From an uncultured Bacteroidota bacterium (lineage in GTDB: Bacteria > Bacteroidota > Bacteroidia > Chitinophagales > Chitinophagaceae): a DNA stretch of 33,563 nt. Positions within the stretch are counted from its first letter, which is position 1; every line of letters starts with the position of its first letter. The stretch covers positions 1 through 33,563 of the forward strand of contig CAIRTW010000293.1 of the NCBI GenBank assembly GCA_903881585.1. The letters run 5' to 3'. The translations under genes and the position numbers were made by a program. The notes under the pieces were generated by a model. That model did no database searches. It was not told the DNA's origin and saw only the letters and a program-made list of their open reading frames with translations. This document shows positions 16,116 through 22,686 of this stretch, piece by piece.

Positions 16116-16967
16116 ATGATGTCACCAGAGCAGTTCTTTGAGCTGATGCTTAAAGAACTTGAAGTACATACTGAAATGCAGCCTTACTATAAGTTTCTCG
16201 GGAAAAAGTCTTCATGGCATTTCCGGAGAAATTATTTTTTGGAGCGGCTTAGATATATTCAGAAGAACCTTGTGGATACACCCAATGGTGGCGCGGGCGA
16301 TGTTGTGCAGCCTTCCATTTGGGACTGCGGCTGCGGTTACGGTACTACATGCCTGTACCTGGCCATGAACGGCATCAAAACGCATGGTACCACACTGGAG
16401 TTCTATTATGATACTATCCAAAAAAGGGTAGCCTATTGGCGCCAATATGGCGATACTTCCTTATTTACCTGTAGCTACGAAAATCTCTTCGATAACCATC
16501 CGGCGCCTGCCAGTTACGATTGGATAATAGTGCAGGACACATTGCATCACCTGGAGCCGATAGATGAGGCGCTGCTGATATTCCATGACAGCCTGAAGCC
16601 AGGAGGCAAGGTGCTGTCGATAGAAGAGAACGGAAATAACGTCATTCAGAGCCTGAAATTGTATAAATACAGAGGCAACAAGCGGATCATCACCATCTGG
16701 GACGAGAAGCTGCAAAAAGATATTCTAATAGGCAATGAGAACATCCGCAGCCTGGATAGCTGGGCGTGGCTGTTTGAAAAGAATAAATTTCACATCAATA
16801 GAGAAAGCGTTCAGTATGTGCGCTACTACCTACCGGTTACCTACCGCTTTTCAGATCCAGAAAAACTGTTGGAAAAAGAACGGCTGATACAAACAGGCAA
16901 AGGCATTCGCCGCGAGTATTTGTTCTTTGGGCTGAATTTTATTGCGGAGAAAAACCCCGGCCCCTAA
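16116..16967 (+). CDS. Class I SAM-dependent methyltransferase
   Basis: A 283-residue Rossmann-fold methyltransferase. Motif I is IWDCGCGYGTTC (about residues 68-79), motif IV is WIIVQDTLHHLEP, and the next helix plus LKPGGKVLSIEENG completes the core. The N-terminal 60 residues are helical and C-terminal residues 190-283 form a variable cap. The frame opens at 16059, but that part is read from a repeat and the promoter box, so ATG 16116 (or 16119) is used. The substrate is unknown. The last residues (AEKNPGP) are encoded by a CCCCGGCCCCTAAAGGGG repeat, so the tail is probably not ancestral. Confidence 0.85.
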   Translation: MMSPEQFFELMLKELEVHTEMQPYYKFLGKKSSWHFRRNYFLERLRYIQKNLVDTPNGGAGDVVQPSIWDCGCGYGTTCLYLAMNGIKTHGTTLEFYYDTIQKRVAYWRQYGDTSLFTCSYENLFDNHPAPASYDWIIVQDTLHHLEPIDEALLIFHDSLKPGGKVLSIEENGNNVIQSLKLYKYRGNKRIITIWDEKLQKDILIGNENIRSLDSWAWLFEKNKFHINRESVQYVRYYLPVTYRFSDPEKLLEKERLIQTGKGIRREYLFFGLNFIAEKNPGP

Positions 16968-16974
16968 AGGGGAG
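16956..16974. repeat. GC-rich palindrome CCCCTAAAGGGG at methyltransferase 3' end
   Basis: CCCCGG is followed by the palindrome CCCCTAAAGGGG (16961-16972). The repeat supplies the stop codon TAA of the methyltransferase gene. Similar CCCC/GGGG repeats appear at 30671-30697 and 30750-30781. Confidence 0.6.
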
Positions 16975-17023
16975 TGCTTTGAGGTTAAGACATTTGGCAT
17001 CCGAACGTCCGGCAGGGAAAAAA

Positions 17024-17362
17024 CTATTTCCTCAGTTTTTCATTTAATATCTTAATGATCTCTCCCGTTCCTATAATTTGGGGACCTTCGCCGAAGTCAA
17101 AATTCATTCCTTCTTCTAAACAATTTTCAAAAAAATCAGTAGATGTTATTTTGATTTCCGCTTCAACTGTTTCGCCGGGATGGACTACTTTTTTGCTGAT
17201 AAAGGTTTGTTGGCCACTTGTTTGCATCTCTGCAAACAGAAATTTGATGGTAGGTCTATATCCGGAAAAAGCAGGCCCGGAACGTCCTCCTTCTTCTGTT
17301 GTTTTGTATTTCAAAATTGCAATGAAATCAACCTCTTTAATCATGTGTAAGTTGGTCGGCAT
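17024..17362 (-). CDS. Stand-alone EF-Tu domain III-like protein
   Basis: About 112 residues. The sequence resembles the C-terminal beta-barrel (domain III) of elongation factor Tu: a strand VDFIAILKYKTTEEGGRSG, then FSGYRPTIKFLF (EF-Tu has the FF-GYRPQFYFR pattern), VVHPGETVEAEIKI, LEEGMNFDFGEG and a final GTGEIIKILNEKL. No GTPase domain is present. In EF-Tu this domain contacts tRNA and EF-Ts; what a free copy does is unknown. The open frame extends to 17449, but that stretch overlaps the upstream gene and reads through repeat DNA (palindrome CTGCCGCGGCAG, 17373-17384), so ATG 17362 or 17344 is more likely. It is the last gene behind a glycosyltransferase. Confidence 0.72.
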   Translation of the reverse strand: MPTNLHMIKEVDFIAILKYKTTEEGGRSGPAFSGYRPTIKFLFAEMQTSGQQTFISKKVVHPGETVEAEIKITSTDFFENCLEEGMNFDFGEGPQIIGTGEIIKILNEKLRK

Positions 17363-17415
17363 TGGAACCTGTCTGCCGCGGCAGCTTTGGATTTTCAAAT
17401 TTGGAATTTTCCAGC

Positions 17416-18129
17416 CTAATGATGGTTCGAGAAACCTCTCATCTTCCATACACCATACATGGCTTCCTTGATGATGCTGCCGGACATTTTGGAAACACCT
17501 TCCTTGCGGTCTTTAAAGGTTATGGGCACTTCGCCTATTTTGAAGCCCAGCTTCCAGGAGCGGTATTTCATTTCTATCTGGAAGGCATAACCTACAAAAT
17601 GTACTTTATCGAGCGGTATGGCGCTGAGGACTTTTCTGTTATAGCATACGAAGCCCGCAGTAGGGTCGTTCACCGGCATCCAGGTGATCAGTTTTGTATA
17701 AAGGGCTCCGCCTTTGGAGATAAATATGCGGTCCCAGGGCCAGTTTACTACTTTGCCACCCTTTGTATATCGGGAGCCGACCACCAGGTCCTTGCCTTTG
17801 TGGCAGGCATCGTATAGCCTGATTAGGTCCTCTGGGTCATGGGAGAAGTCGGCATCCATTTCAAAAATATATTCGTATTCTCTTTGCAGCGCCCACTTGA
17901 AGCCGGTGATGTATGCGGTGCCTAAGCCCAGCTTGCCTGAACGCTCTATGAGGTGCAACTGCTGTGGGTATTCCTGTTGTAATCCCTCTATTATCTTACC
18001 CGTGCCATCGGGTGAGCCATCATCTACTATCAGTAAATGAAAGCCGCCGGGCAAAGAAAAAACCTTACGGATGATCTTCTCTATATTCTCCTTCTCGTTA
18101 TAGGTCGGTATAATTACAAGTTTGTCCAA
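17416..18129 (-). CDS. Polyprenol monophosphomannose synthase-like glycosyltransferase (DPM1 type)
   Basis: A 237-residue soluble GT2 enzyme of the dolichol-phosphate mannosyltransferase group. It shows LVIIPTYNEKENI, VDDGSPDGT (36-43), GKLGLGTAYITGFKWA, EMDADFSHDPEDL (DxD, 91-93) and GSRYTKGG. It probably transfers a sugar from a nucleotide donor to undecaprenyl phosphate for lipoprotein or envelope glycosylation. The first codon is TTG 18129: an in-frame TGA lies immediately before it and the family's first strand begins at once, so a non-ATG start is required. No C-terminal membrane domain is present. Confidence 0.9.
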   Translation of the reverse strand: MDKLVIIPTYNEKENIEKIIRKVFSLPGGFHLLIVDDGSPDGTGKIIEGLQQEYPQQLHLIERSGKLGLGTAYITGFKWALQREYEYIFEMDADFSHDPEDLIRLYDACHKGKDLVVGSRYTKGGKVVNWPWDRIFISKGGALYTKLITWMPVNDPTAGFVCYNRKVLSAIPLDKVHFVGYAFQIEMKYRSWKLGFKIGEVPITFKDRKEGVSKMSGSIIKEAMYGVWKMRGFSNHH

Positions 18130-18202
18130 TCAGGCGGAAAAATTAGGCGGCAAAATAACGATAATGTTATGAATAAAAGTGAATTATTTGAAAAACTTGT
18201 TC

Positions 18203-18988
18203 TTAAGATTTCAGGCCTGCTTTTTTCAGCTTCATCCGGTTTAAGATCTCAGATATTTTTTGTTTGGTATGCAGCGCAAAATCGGCCTGCATCATCCAGT
18301 CATAATATTGCGGTTCACTGTTGAAAATGTCTTCCACCTTCCGGCCTTTGTGCTTCCCGAAATTGAACACCGGTTGGCCGTCTTTCATAATTATACGACG
18401 GGCATAATCTACGTATTCGTCAGTATGCGTGAACTGATGCAGGGTAGGCACATCGCTGCCAATGTCCGGGTACCGCTCCAGTTGGGCTTCCAGTACATCT
18501 ATTGTAGCCAGGATGTCTGCCTCTGCGTTGTGGGCGTTCTCCATCTCTTTGTGGCAATAGAAACTGAGTGCAGCGCTTAGTGTGCGGGCCTCCATCTTGA
18601 AGAATATCTGCTGGACATCCACCATGTGGCGTTCGGTAAAGTCCACATTGATGCCAGCCCGCAAAAATTCTTCTGCAAGTACAGGCAGATCGAACTTGCT
18701 GGAGTTATATCCGCCCAGGTCGCAGCCCTTCATCCAGTCGTACAATGTAGTAGCGATCTGTTTGAACGACGGGCAATTCTTTACATCTTCATCAGATATG
18801 CCGTGGATAAGCGTCACCTCCGGCGGAATGGGCATACCGGGATTAAGGCGCTTGGTATATTTCTCCCGCTTACCATCAGGCGACAGTTTAATGAATGCAA
18901 GTTCCACTATGCGGTCCTTTGCATTGTCGGTACCGGTGGTCTCAAGGTCGAAAAAAACGATAGGCCTTTTTAATGTTAGTTTGGGCAT
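18203..18988 (-). CDS. DEDDh 3'-5' exonuclease (DnaQ/RNase T-like) with C-terminal DUF3820-like domain
   Basis: A 261-residue protein. The exonuclease domain (about 1-170) carries all catalytic residues: FFDLETTG (Asp14, Glu16), GGYNSSKFDLP (Asp100) and AHNAEADILAT (His153, Asp158). The tail (about 205-250, FNFGKHKGRKVEDI and YYDWMMQADF) resembles the small domain often joined to such nucleases in Bacteroidota. It is likely a proofreading or repair exonuclease acting on DNA or RNA ends. It lies between mpl and the DPM1-like gene on the same strand, but degenerate repeats fill the 144-nt gap to mpl. Confidence 0.9.
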   Translation of the reverse strand: MPKLTLKRPIVFFDLETTGTDNAKDRIVELAFIKLSPDGKREKYTKRLNPGMPIPPEVTLIHGISDEDVKNCPSFKQIATTLYDWMKGCDLGGYNSSKFDLPVLAEEFLRAGINVDFTERHMVDVQQIFFKMEARTLSAALSFYCHKEMENAHNAEADILATIDVLEAQLERYPDIGSDVPTLHQFTHTDEYVDYARRIIMKDGQPVFNFGKHKGRKVEDIFNSEPQYYDWMMQADFALHTKQKISEILNRMKLKKAGLKS

Positions 18989-19003
18989 TGTTTTATGGAA
19001 TTT

Positions 19004-19128
19004 GGAATTTGGATTTGGGAATTTGGATTGTTGTTTAAGGCTGGGGTTTGTGAATGAACAATGTTAATTTATGTAACAATAATCCCAATTACAAATCCCC
19101 AATTCCTAATTCCCAACTCCCCATTCCC
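19004..19128. repeat. Inverted pair of degenerate AATTTGGG-type arrays
   Basis: Three to four units of GGAATTTGG type (19004-19035) face a reverse-oriented CCCAATTACAAATCC type array (19081-19128) across about 45 nt. The two arms could pair imperfectly. They fill the spacer between mpl and the exonuclease gene. Confidence 0.5.
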
Positions 19129-19132
19129 TAAC

Positions 19133-20539
19133 TTAACGCGAACTTACAGTATTCCAATCAATTCCATCGAAAGTTCCTGAGCTCATGAGCAATAAAAACA
19201 CGGGCTTGCCTGTCCGGCAGGCAGGCTTGCCTGCAGGATAGGTAGTTTTTTGTTGGCCAACGATCAGGTTCTTAACTGCTTCTTCCAGTTTTTGCCGTTC
19301 GTCAATCACATTAACGTCATTTCGTGCAAAATATTTTCTTACCGTTTCAGGATCAAGGGTTGGTAAGCCCTTCATGCTGAGTGCGTGATGGCTGAAATAT
19401 ACAATGGCATCATCCGCTGCGTCCATGCTGTGGGCATATTCTGCAAGGAATTTTTCGTTGAGGCTGCTGAATGTATGCAGCTCGAAACAGGCTACCAGGT
19501 GGTGATCCGGGTAGGCTTCGCGCACGGCATTTAGTGTAGCTTTAAGTTTGCTGGGGGCATGTGCGAAATCCCGATAGACAAGTAAGCCCTCTTCTTCCTT
19601 TACTTTTTCCAGCCGGCGGGCTGCACCGGTAAATGAAGCGATGGCGGTATAACAATCTTTTTCAGTTACGCCTAGTTCCATACACACATCTATTGCCGCC
19701 TGCATATTCAGCAGGTTGTGCCGCCCGAATACAGAAACCTTCACGGGCCCATTTGTGGTGTCCATAACCGGGAAGCCTTCCTCGTAGTGGAAGGGCGGTG
19801 TTTGGTAGGGTATTGCAGCCAGCTTTTGTCCGCTTCCGGCAACGACCCTTTGCACCTCGCTGTCTTCATTATTGTAAAACACCTTTACATCGCTGTCAAG
19901 CCCTTGCAGGTATTGCTCAAACTGGTTGAAATATATTTCGTAGGTCGGGAACACATTGATATGGTCCCATGCTATGCCGCTCAGCACGCTGATGTGCGGA
20001 TGATAGAAAAATATTTTCGGCCTTTTCTCTTCTACGGAAGCCGGGTATTCATCCCCTTCCAGCACGATCAATGGTGCATCTGTGAGTTGAACAGATTGGT
20101 CGAAACCCGCCACACGTGCACCTACCAGGTAATCGAACTGAATGCCCTGGTGTTTCAGGATGTGCATGATCATAGATGTAATAGTAGTCTTGCCGTGGCT
20201 GCCCGCCACTACCACTCTTTTTTTGTTCTTACTTACCTCATACACATACTGGGGGAAGGAGTAAACGGGGATGCCTGCTTTTTTTGCTGCCAGCAATTCC
20301 GGGTTGTCGGCTTTTGCGTGCATGCCCAGAACTATAGCGTCTGGTAGGGGCGCGGTCTCTATTTTCTCCGGGAACCATCCAAATTGCTCCGGCAATAAGC
20401 CTGCGGCTTTAAGATTACTTTTGGCCGGATCTGTTATCTCATCGTCGCTGCCGGTGATCTTATAACCCTGCCTTTGGAGCGCTAAAGCCAGTTGGTGCAT
20501 AATAGCTCCGCCAATGGCTATAAAATGTATGTGTTTCAT
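19133..20539 (-). CDS. mpl: UDP-N-acetylmuramate:L-Ala-gamma-D-Glu-meso-Dap ligase (Mpl-like Mur ligase)
   Basis: A 468-residue Mur-family ligase that reattaches recycled murein tripeptide to UDP-MurNAc. The N-terminal Rossmann part begins MKHIHFIAIGGAIMHQLAL. The ATP loop is VAGSHGKTTIT (about 112-121), and LEGDEYPAS and GIAWDHINVFPTYE are family signatures. It has Mpl-type length and a C-terminal MSSGTFDGID. Residues about 433-446 (TYPAGKPACRTGKP) are an in-frame insertion made by a palindromic repeat just before that final strand. A promoter-like TAACTTTG lies on the minus strand (complement of 20559-20566), 20 nt upstream of ATG 20539. Confidence 0.92.
   Translation of the reverse strand: MKHIHFIAIGGAIMHQLALALQRQGYKITGSDDEITDPAKSNLKAAGLLPEQFGWFPEKIETAPLPDAIVLGMHAKADNPELLAAKKAGIPVYSFPQYVYEVSKNKKRVVVAGSHGKTTITSMIMHILKHQGIQFDYLVGARVAGFDQSVQLTDAPLIVLEGDEYPASVEEKRPKIFFYHPHISVLSGIAWDHINVFPTYEIYFNQFEQYLQGLDSDVKVFYNNEDSEVQRVVAGSGQKLAAIPYQTPPFHYEEGFPVMDTTNGPVKVSVFGRHNLLNMQAAIDVCMELGVTEKDCYTAIASFTGAARRLEKVKEEEGLLVYRDFAHAPSKLKATLNAVREAYPDHHLVACFELHTFSSLNEKFLAEYAHSMDAADDAIVYFSHHALSMKGLPTLDPETVRKYFARNDVNVIDERQKLEEAVKNLIVGQQKTTYPAGKPACRTGKPVFLLLMSSGTFDGIDWNTVSSR
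19202..19245. repeat. Palindromic repeat inserted in frame inside mpl
   Basis: Two overlapping inverted repeats: TGCCTG-TCCGG-CAGGCA (19207-19223) and GCAGGCA-GGCT-TGCCTGC (19217-19234), followed by CCTGCAGG. The core resembles the palindromes at 1458-1479 and 27661-27682. On the minus strand it adds about 14 codons to mpl without breaking the frame. Confidence 0.7.
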
Positions 20540-20558
20540 AATTTTTCGTATCTTCGTA

Positions 20559-20566
20559 CAAAGTTA
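20559..20566 (-). promoter_or_regulatory. Promoter -7 box TAACTTTG for mpl
   Basis: The minus strand reads TAACTTTG, an exact TAnnTTTG match, 20 nt before the mpl ATG. No clear TTTG is seen at the -33 distance. Confidence 0.4.
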
Positions 20567-20598
20567 AACGAGCTTTTTACTATTCATAATTGTAACGT

Positions 20599-20754
20599 AT
20601 GCAGCTATTTTCAAAAAAACAGCGTATTGTATTCCCGGTAATGGCCGGATTGGCGCTTATTACTCTCTTTTTTATGTCTTCTTGCGGCGGGTCAAAAAAG
20701 TATGGCTGCCCTAACCATCTGTTTACACCTCCCGTGATCGCAACCCAGTTTTAA
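20599..20754 (+). CDS. Small lipoprotein (51 residues)
   Basis: A short gene starting at ATG 20599 and ending at TAA 20752-20754. A basic start (MQLFSKKQR) and a hydrophobic helix (VFPVMAGLALITLFFM) lead to a lipobox MSSC followed by GGSKK, a lipid-anchored Cys pattern. The mature part is about 23 residues, with a second Cys in YGCPNHLFTP. It is divergent from mpl with only 59 nt between the two start codons, and a terminator follows at about 70 nt. The function is unknown; it may be an outer-membrane lipopeptide. The signal and the terminator together make it a real gene despite its size. Confidence 0.7.
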   Translation: MQLFSKKQRIVFPVMAGLALITLFFMSSCGGSKKYGCPNHLFTPPVIATQF

Positions 20755-20822
20755 ACTAAGATATACTTACTTCCATGTTGCAGGGCAAATAATTCTCTGC
20801 AATATTTGTTCCGTACTATTAA

Positions 20823-20854
20823 AATAAAAAAGCCCGCTATGTGGGCTGTTTTTA
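20823..20854. terminator. Bidirectional Rho-independent terminator
   Basis: AGCCC-GCTATGT-GGGCT (20831-20847) has an A run on the left and GTTTTTA on the right. It serves the lipoprotein gene on the plus strand and the beta-barrel gene on the minus strand. Confidence 0.8.
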
Positions 20855-20873
20855 TTTACTCCGGAGTAAGTGG

Positions 20874-21503
20874 TCATATGAACCTGAACCCCAGATATGC
20901 TTGCGCAGTGCGGTTTTTCATGGCGCCGGAAACACCCGAAACTGACTCGTTATTAATGTTGGTAACCCCGTATATATATCTTGCACCAATGTTCAGGCGC
21001 ACATGCAAGTGCGCTTCAAGGCCAATGACAGCGCCAAAGTCGTGCGAGTCAAAATGATTTTTAAAATCTTCGGTACCATTTTTCGCAGACAGTATAGATG
21101 AAAATTCAGGGCCGGCCTGTGCCCAGATGCGCCAAAAGATCCTGTATTCAAACAATACCGGCACTTCCAGCGTGATCGTGCTTACCGATGCGCTTGCATA
21201 AGTGGCCATTGGGGGCATAGTAGGCTGTAACACTTTGACACTATAATCCACTGTTTTAACAAGCCCTTCCACCTGCACGCCCATCCTGTTTTTATGCAAC
21301 CCAACAAAGAGACCGCCAACAACGCCACCCTTGTATTGTACAGACGGATTTCCACTTAGTTGCTGAAAATTCGCACCCAGCTTTACGCCAAGATCTACTT
21401 TAGGAACGGCTTCGGTTACCTTAGATACAACAGGACCCTGCGCTTGTGCGCTGCCTGGGAATAGCAATAAAGATATGGCGGATAGTAAAACTATATACTT
21501 CAT
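20874..21503 (-). CDS. Outer-membrane beta-barrel protein (OmpA-like/PorT-type family), copy A
   Basis: A 209-residue exported protein. The signal peptide is about residues 1-21 (ending GSAQA before Q). The mature part shows alternating amphipathic strands: DLGVKLGANFQQLSG, GGVVGGLFVGLHKNRMGVQVEGL, VPVLFEYRIF, VRLNIGARYIYGVTNIN and a last strand AYLGFRFI ending in a hydrophobic residue. It fits the outer-membrane beta-barrel domain family (about eight strands). It is a paralogue of the next gene upstream. A promoter TTGA-N20-TAAATTTG lies upstream on the minus strand. Confidence 0.88.
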   Translation of the reverse strand: MKYIVLLSAISLLLFPGSAQAQGPVVSKVTEAVPKVDLGVKLGANFQQLSGNPSVQYKGGVVGGLFVGLHKNRMGVQVEGLVKTVDYSVKVLQPTMPPMATYASASVSTITLEVPVLFEYRIFWRIWAQAGPEFSSILSAKNGTEDFKNHFDSHDFGAVIGLEAHLHVRLNIGARYIYGVTNINNESVSGVSGAMKNRTAQAYLGFRFI

Positions 21504-21520
21504 ATGGCTGTGTTTTTAAG

Positions 21521-21552
21521 CAAATTTAGTAACAAAAATTATGCCTGATCAA
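21521..21552 (-). promoter_or_regulatory. Promoter of beta-barrel gene copy A
   Basis: The minus strand reads TTGA, 20 nt, then TAAATTTG (complement of 21521-21528), an exact -7 box, about 18 nt before ATG 21503. Confidence 0.55.
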
Positions 21553-22370
21553 TACAGCCGGTATGAAAAAGAGATCTGCACAGTATTTATGGTCCAGGCT
21601 TCATAAGCCTTTGGATAAACACTGTTATTAACATCGGTAAGACCTTTTATATATCGTGCGCCGATGCGGAGCGCATGAGGCAGCTGTATTTCAAAACCGC
21701 CAACCAGGGAAAATTCCGATTTGAAAAATACATTGCTTTTGTTGTAAATCTTGGTGAACTCCCCATTCTTATCGGTTGAAGAGATAAGATAAGAATATTG
21801 CGGGCCTAAGATCAGGTAGGCCTTGTGGCGAATACGCTGCTCAAACATGATGGGCACCGAGAGATAGACCGCCTTGAATGCGCTTTTGGTCACAGTATCA
21901 GTACTTGCAATATGTGGCACATAATAAGACGCCGCGTTCTGAGAAGTGTAACTCGCTGTATTAATAAGCAGTTCGCCTCGTATACCAGAGCCGCCCCAAA
22001 ACCGTCGGCAGTAACCGCCCGCCACTAACCCGGGATTAAGCGAAGGGGAGAACGGAGATTTGGTTATTTCCTGGAAATTTAGCCCCACTTTTACGCCAAG
22101 GTCGGTTTCACCACGGGGGGATCTCCGGTAATATTCTGAATCGGTAGTGCTCTCCGGTGTGTTCCAGGTAAGTTTTATCTTATGCCGGCCCAGACGCCTG
22201 AAAATGCCTTCACTTTTTGTGCTGCTGTGCTGGTATTTGTCGTTATCGTGTACTACTCTTTTCTGTCTTTTGCCTCCCTCTGCACTGCCATCGCCACGCT
22301 CCTGCGCACCAGCGGCCGCAGAAAATAGTATTGAGAACAACAGAAACGTGAATAAGGGTATCCGGCTCAT
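21549..22370 (-). CDS. Outer-membrane beta-barrel protein (OmpA-like/PorT-type family), copy B
   Basis: A 273-residue exported protein with signal peptide at about residues 1-22 (ending AAAGA before Q). After the signal it has about 60 charged, probably disordered residues (EGGKRQKRVVHDNDKY), which copy A lacks. The barrel then begins with DLGVKVGLNFQEITKSP, aligned with DLGVKLGANFQQLSGNP of copy A; LRIGARYIKGLTDVNN aligns with LNIGARYIYGVTNINN. It ends in the aromatic residue of FSYRLY, as expected for barrel assembly. It has its own consensus promoter at 22426-22456. Confidence 0.88.
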   Translation of the reverse strand: MSRIPLFTFLLFSILFSAAAGAQERGDGSAEGGKRQKRVVHDNDKYQHSSTKSEGIFRRLGRHKIKLTWNTPESTTDSEYYRRSPRGETDLGVKVGLNFQEITKSPFSPSLNPGLVAGGYCRRFWGGSGIRGELLINTASYTSQNAASYYVPHIASTDTVTKSAFKAVYLSVPIMFEQRIRHKAYLILGPQYSYLISSTDKNGEFTKIYNKSNVFFKSEFSLVGGFEIQLPHALRIGARYIKGLTDVNNSVYPKAYEAWTINTVQISFSYRLY

Positions 22371-22686
22371 AATTTTTTAGTTATTGCCTGGCGCCGGGAA
22401 AATTCCTTCAGCGCAGCGCCGATTACAAATTTACAGGTAAATGTATAGCATACAAAGGTTTTGGTCTTATAAATTTCCCCGGCGGCAGTGAAATAGTCAA
22501 TCCGCCATTAACTTTTTGGAACGTTAACAAAATAAATTCTACCATATTGCGAAGTTATTTTTCTTTTTTTCAAGACGGAAAAACTGCGAATATCAAGAAT
22601 ATTTAAAGGTTTTACAACGCAGAAAAAATGGAAAAGAACGAGTAAGATGGTGGAAGTTATTTTGTTATCGTTCCTATATTTACACG
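22371..22686. other. 316-bp divergent intergenic region
   Basis: Contains the consensus promoter for beta-barrel copy B and, at the right, AT-rich DNA before the plus-strand membrane protein. TATATTTA (22675-22682) might be a degenerate -7 box for that gene. No ORF is convincing. Confidence 0.5.
22426..22456 (-). promoter_or_regulatory. Full-consensus Bacteroidota promoter of beta-barrel copy B
   Basis: The minus strand reads TTTG (complement of 22453-22456), exactly 19 nt, then TAAATTTG (complement of 22426-22433). Both boxes and the spacing match the phylum's housekeeping promoter. The leader would be about 50 nt. Confidence 0.75.
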
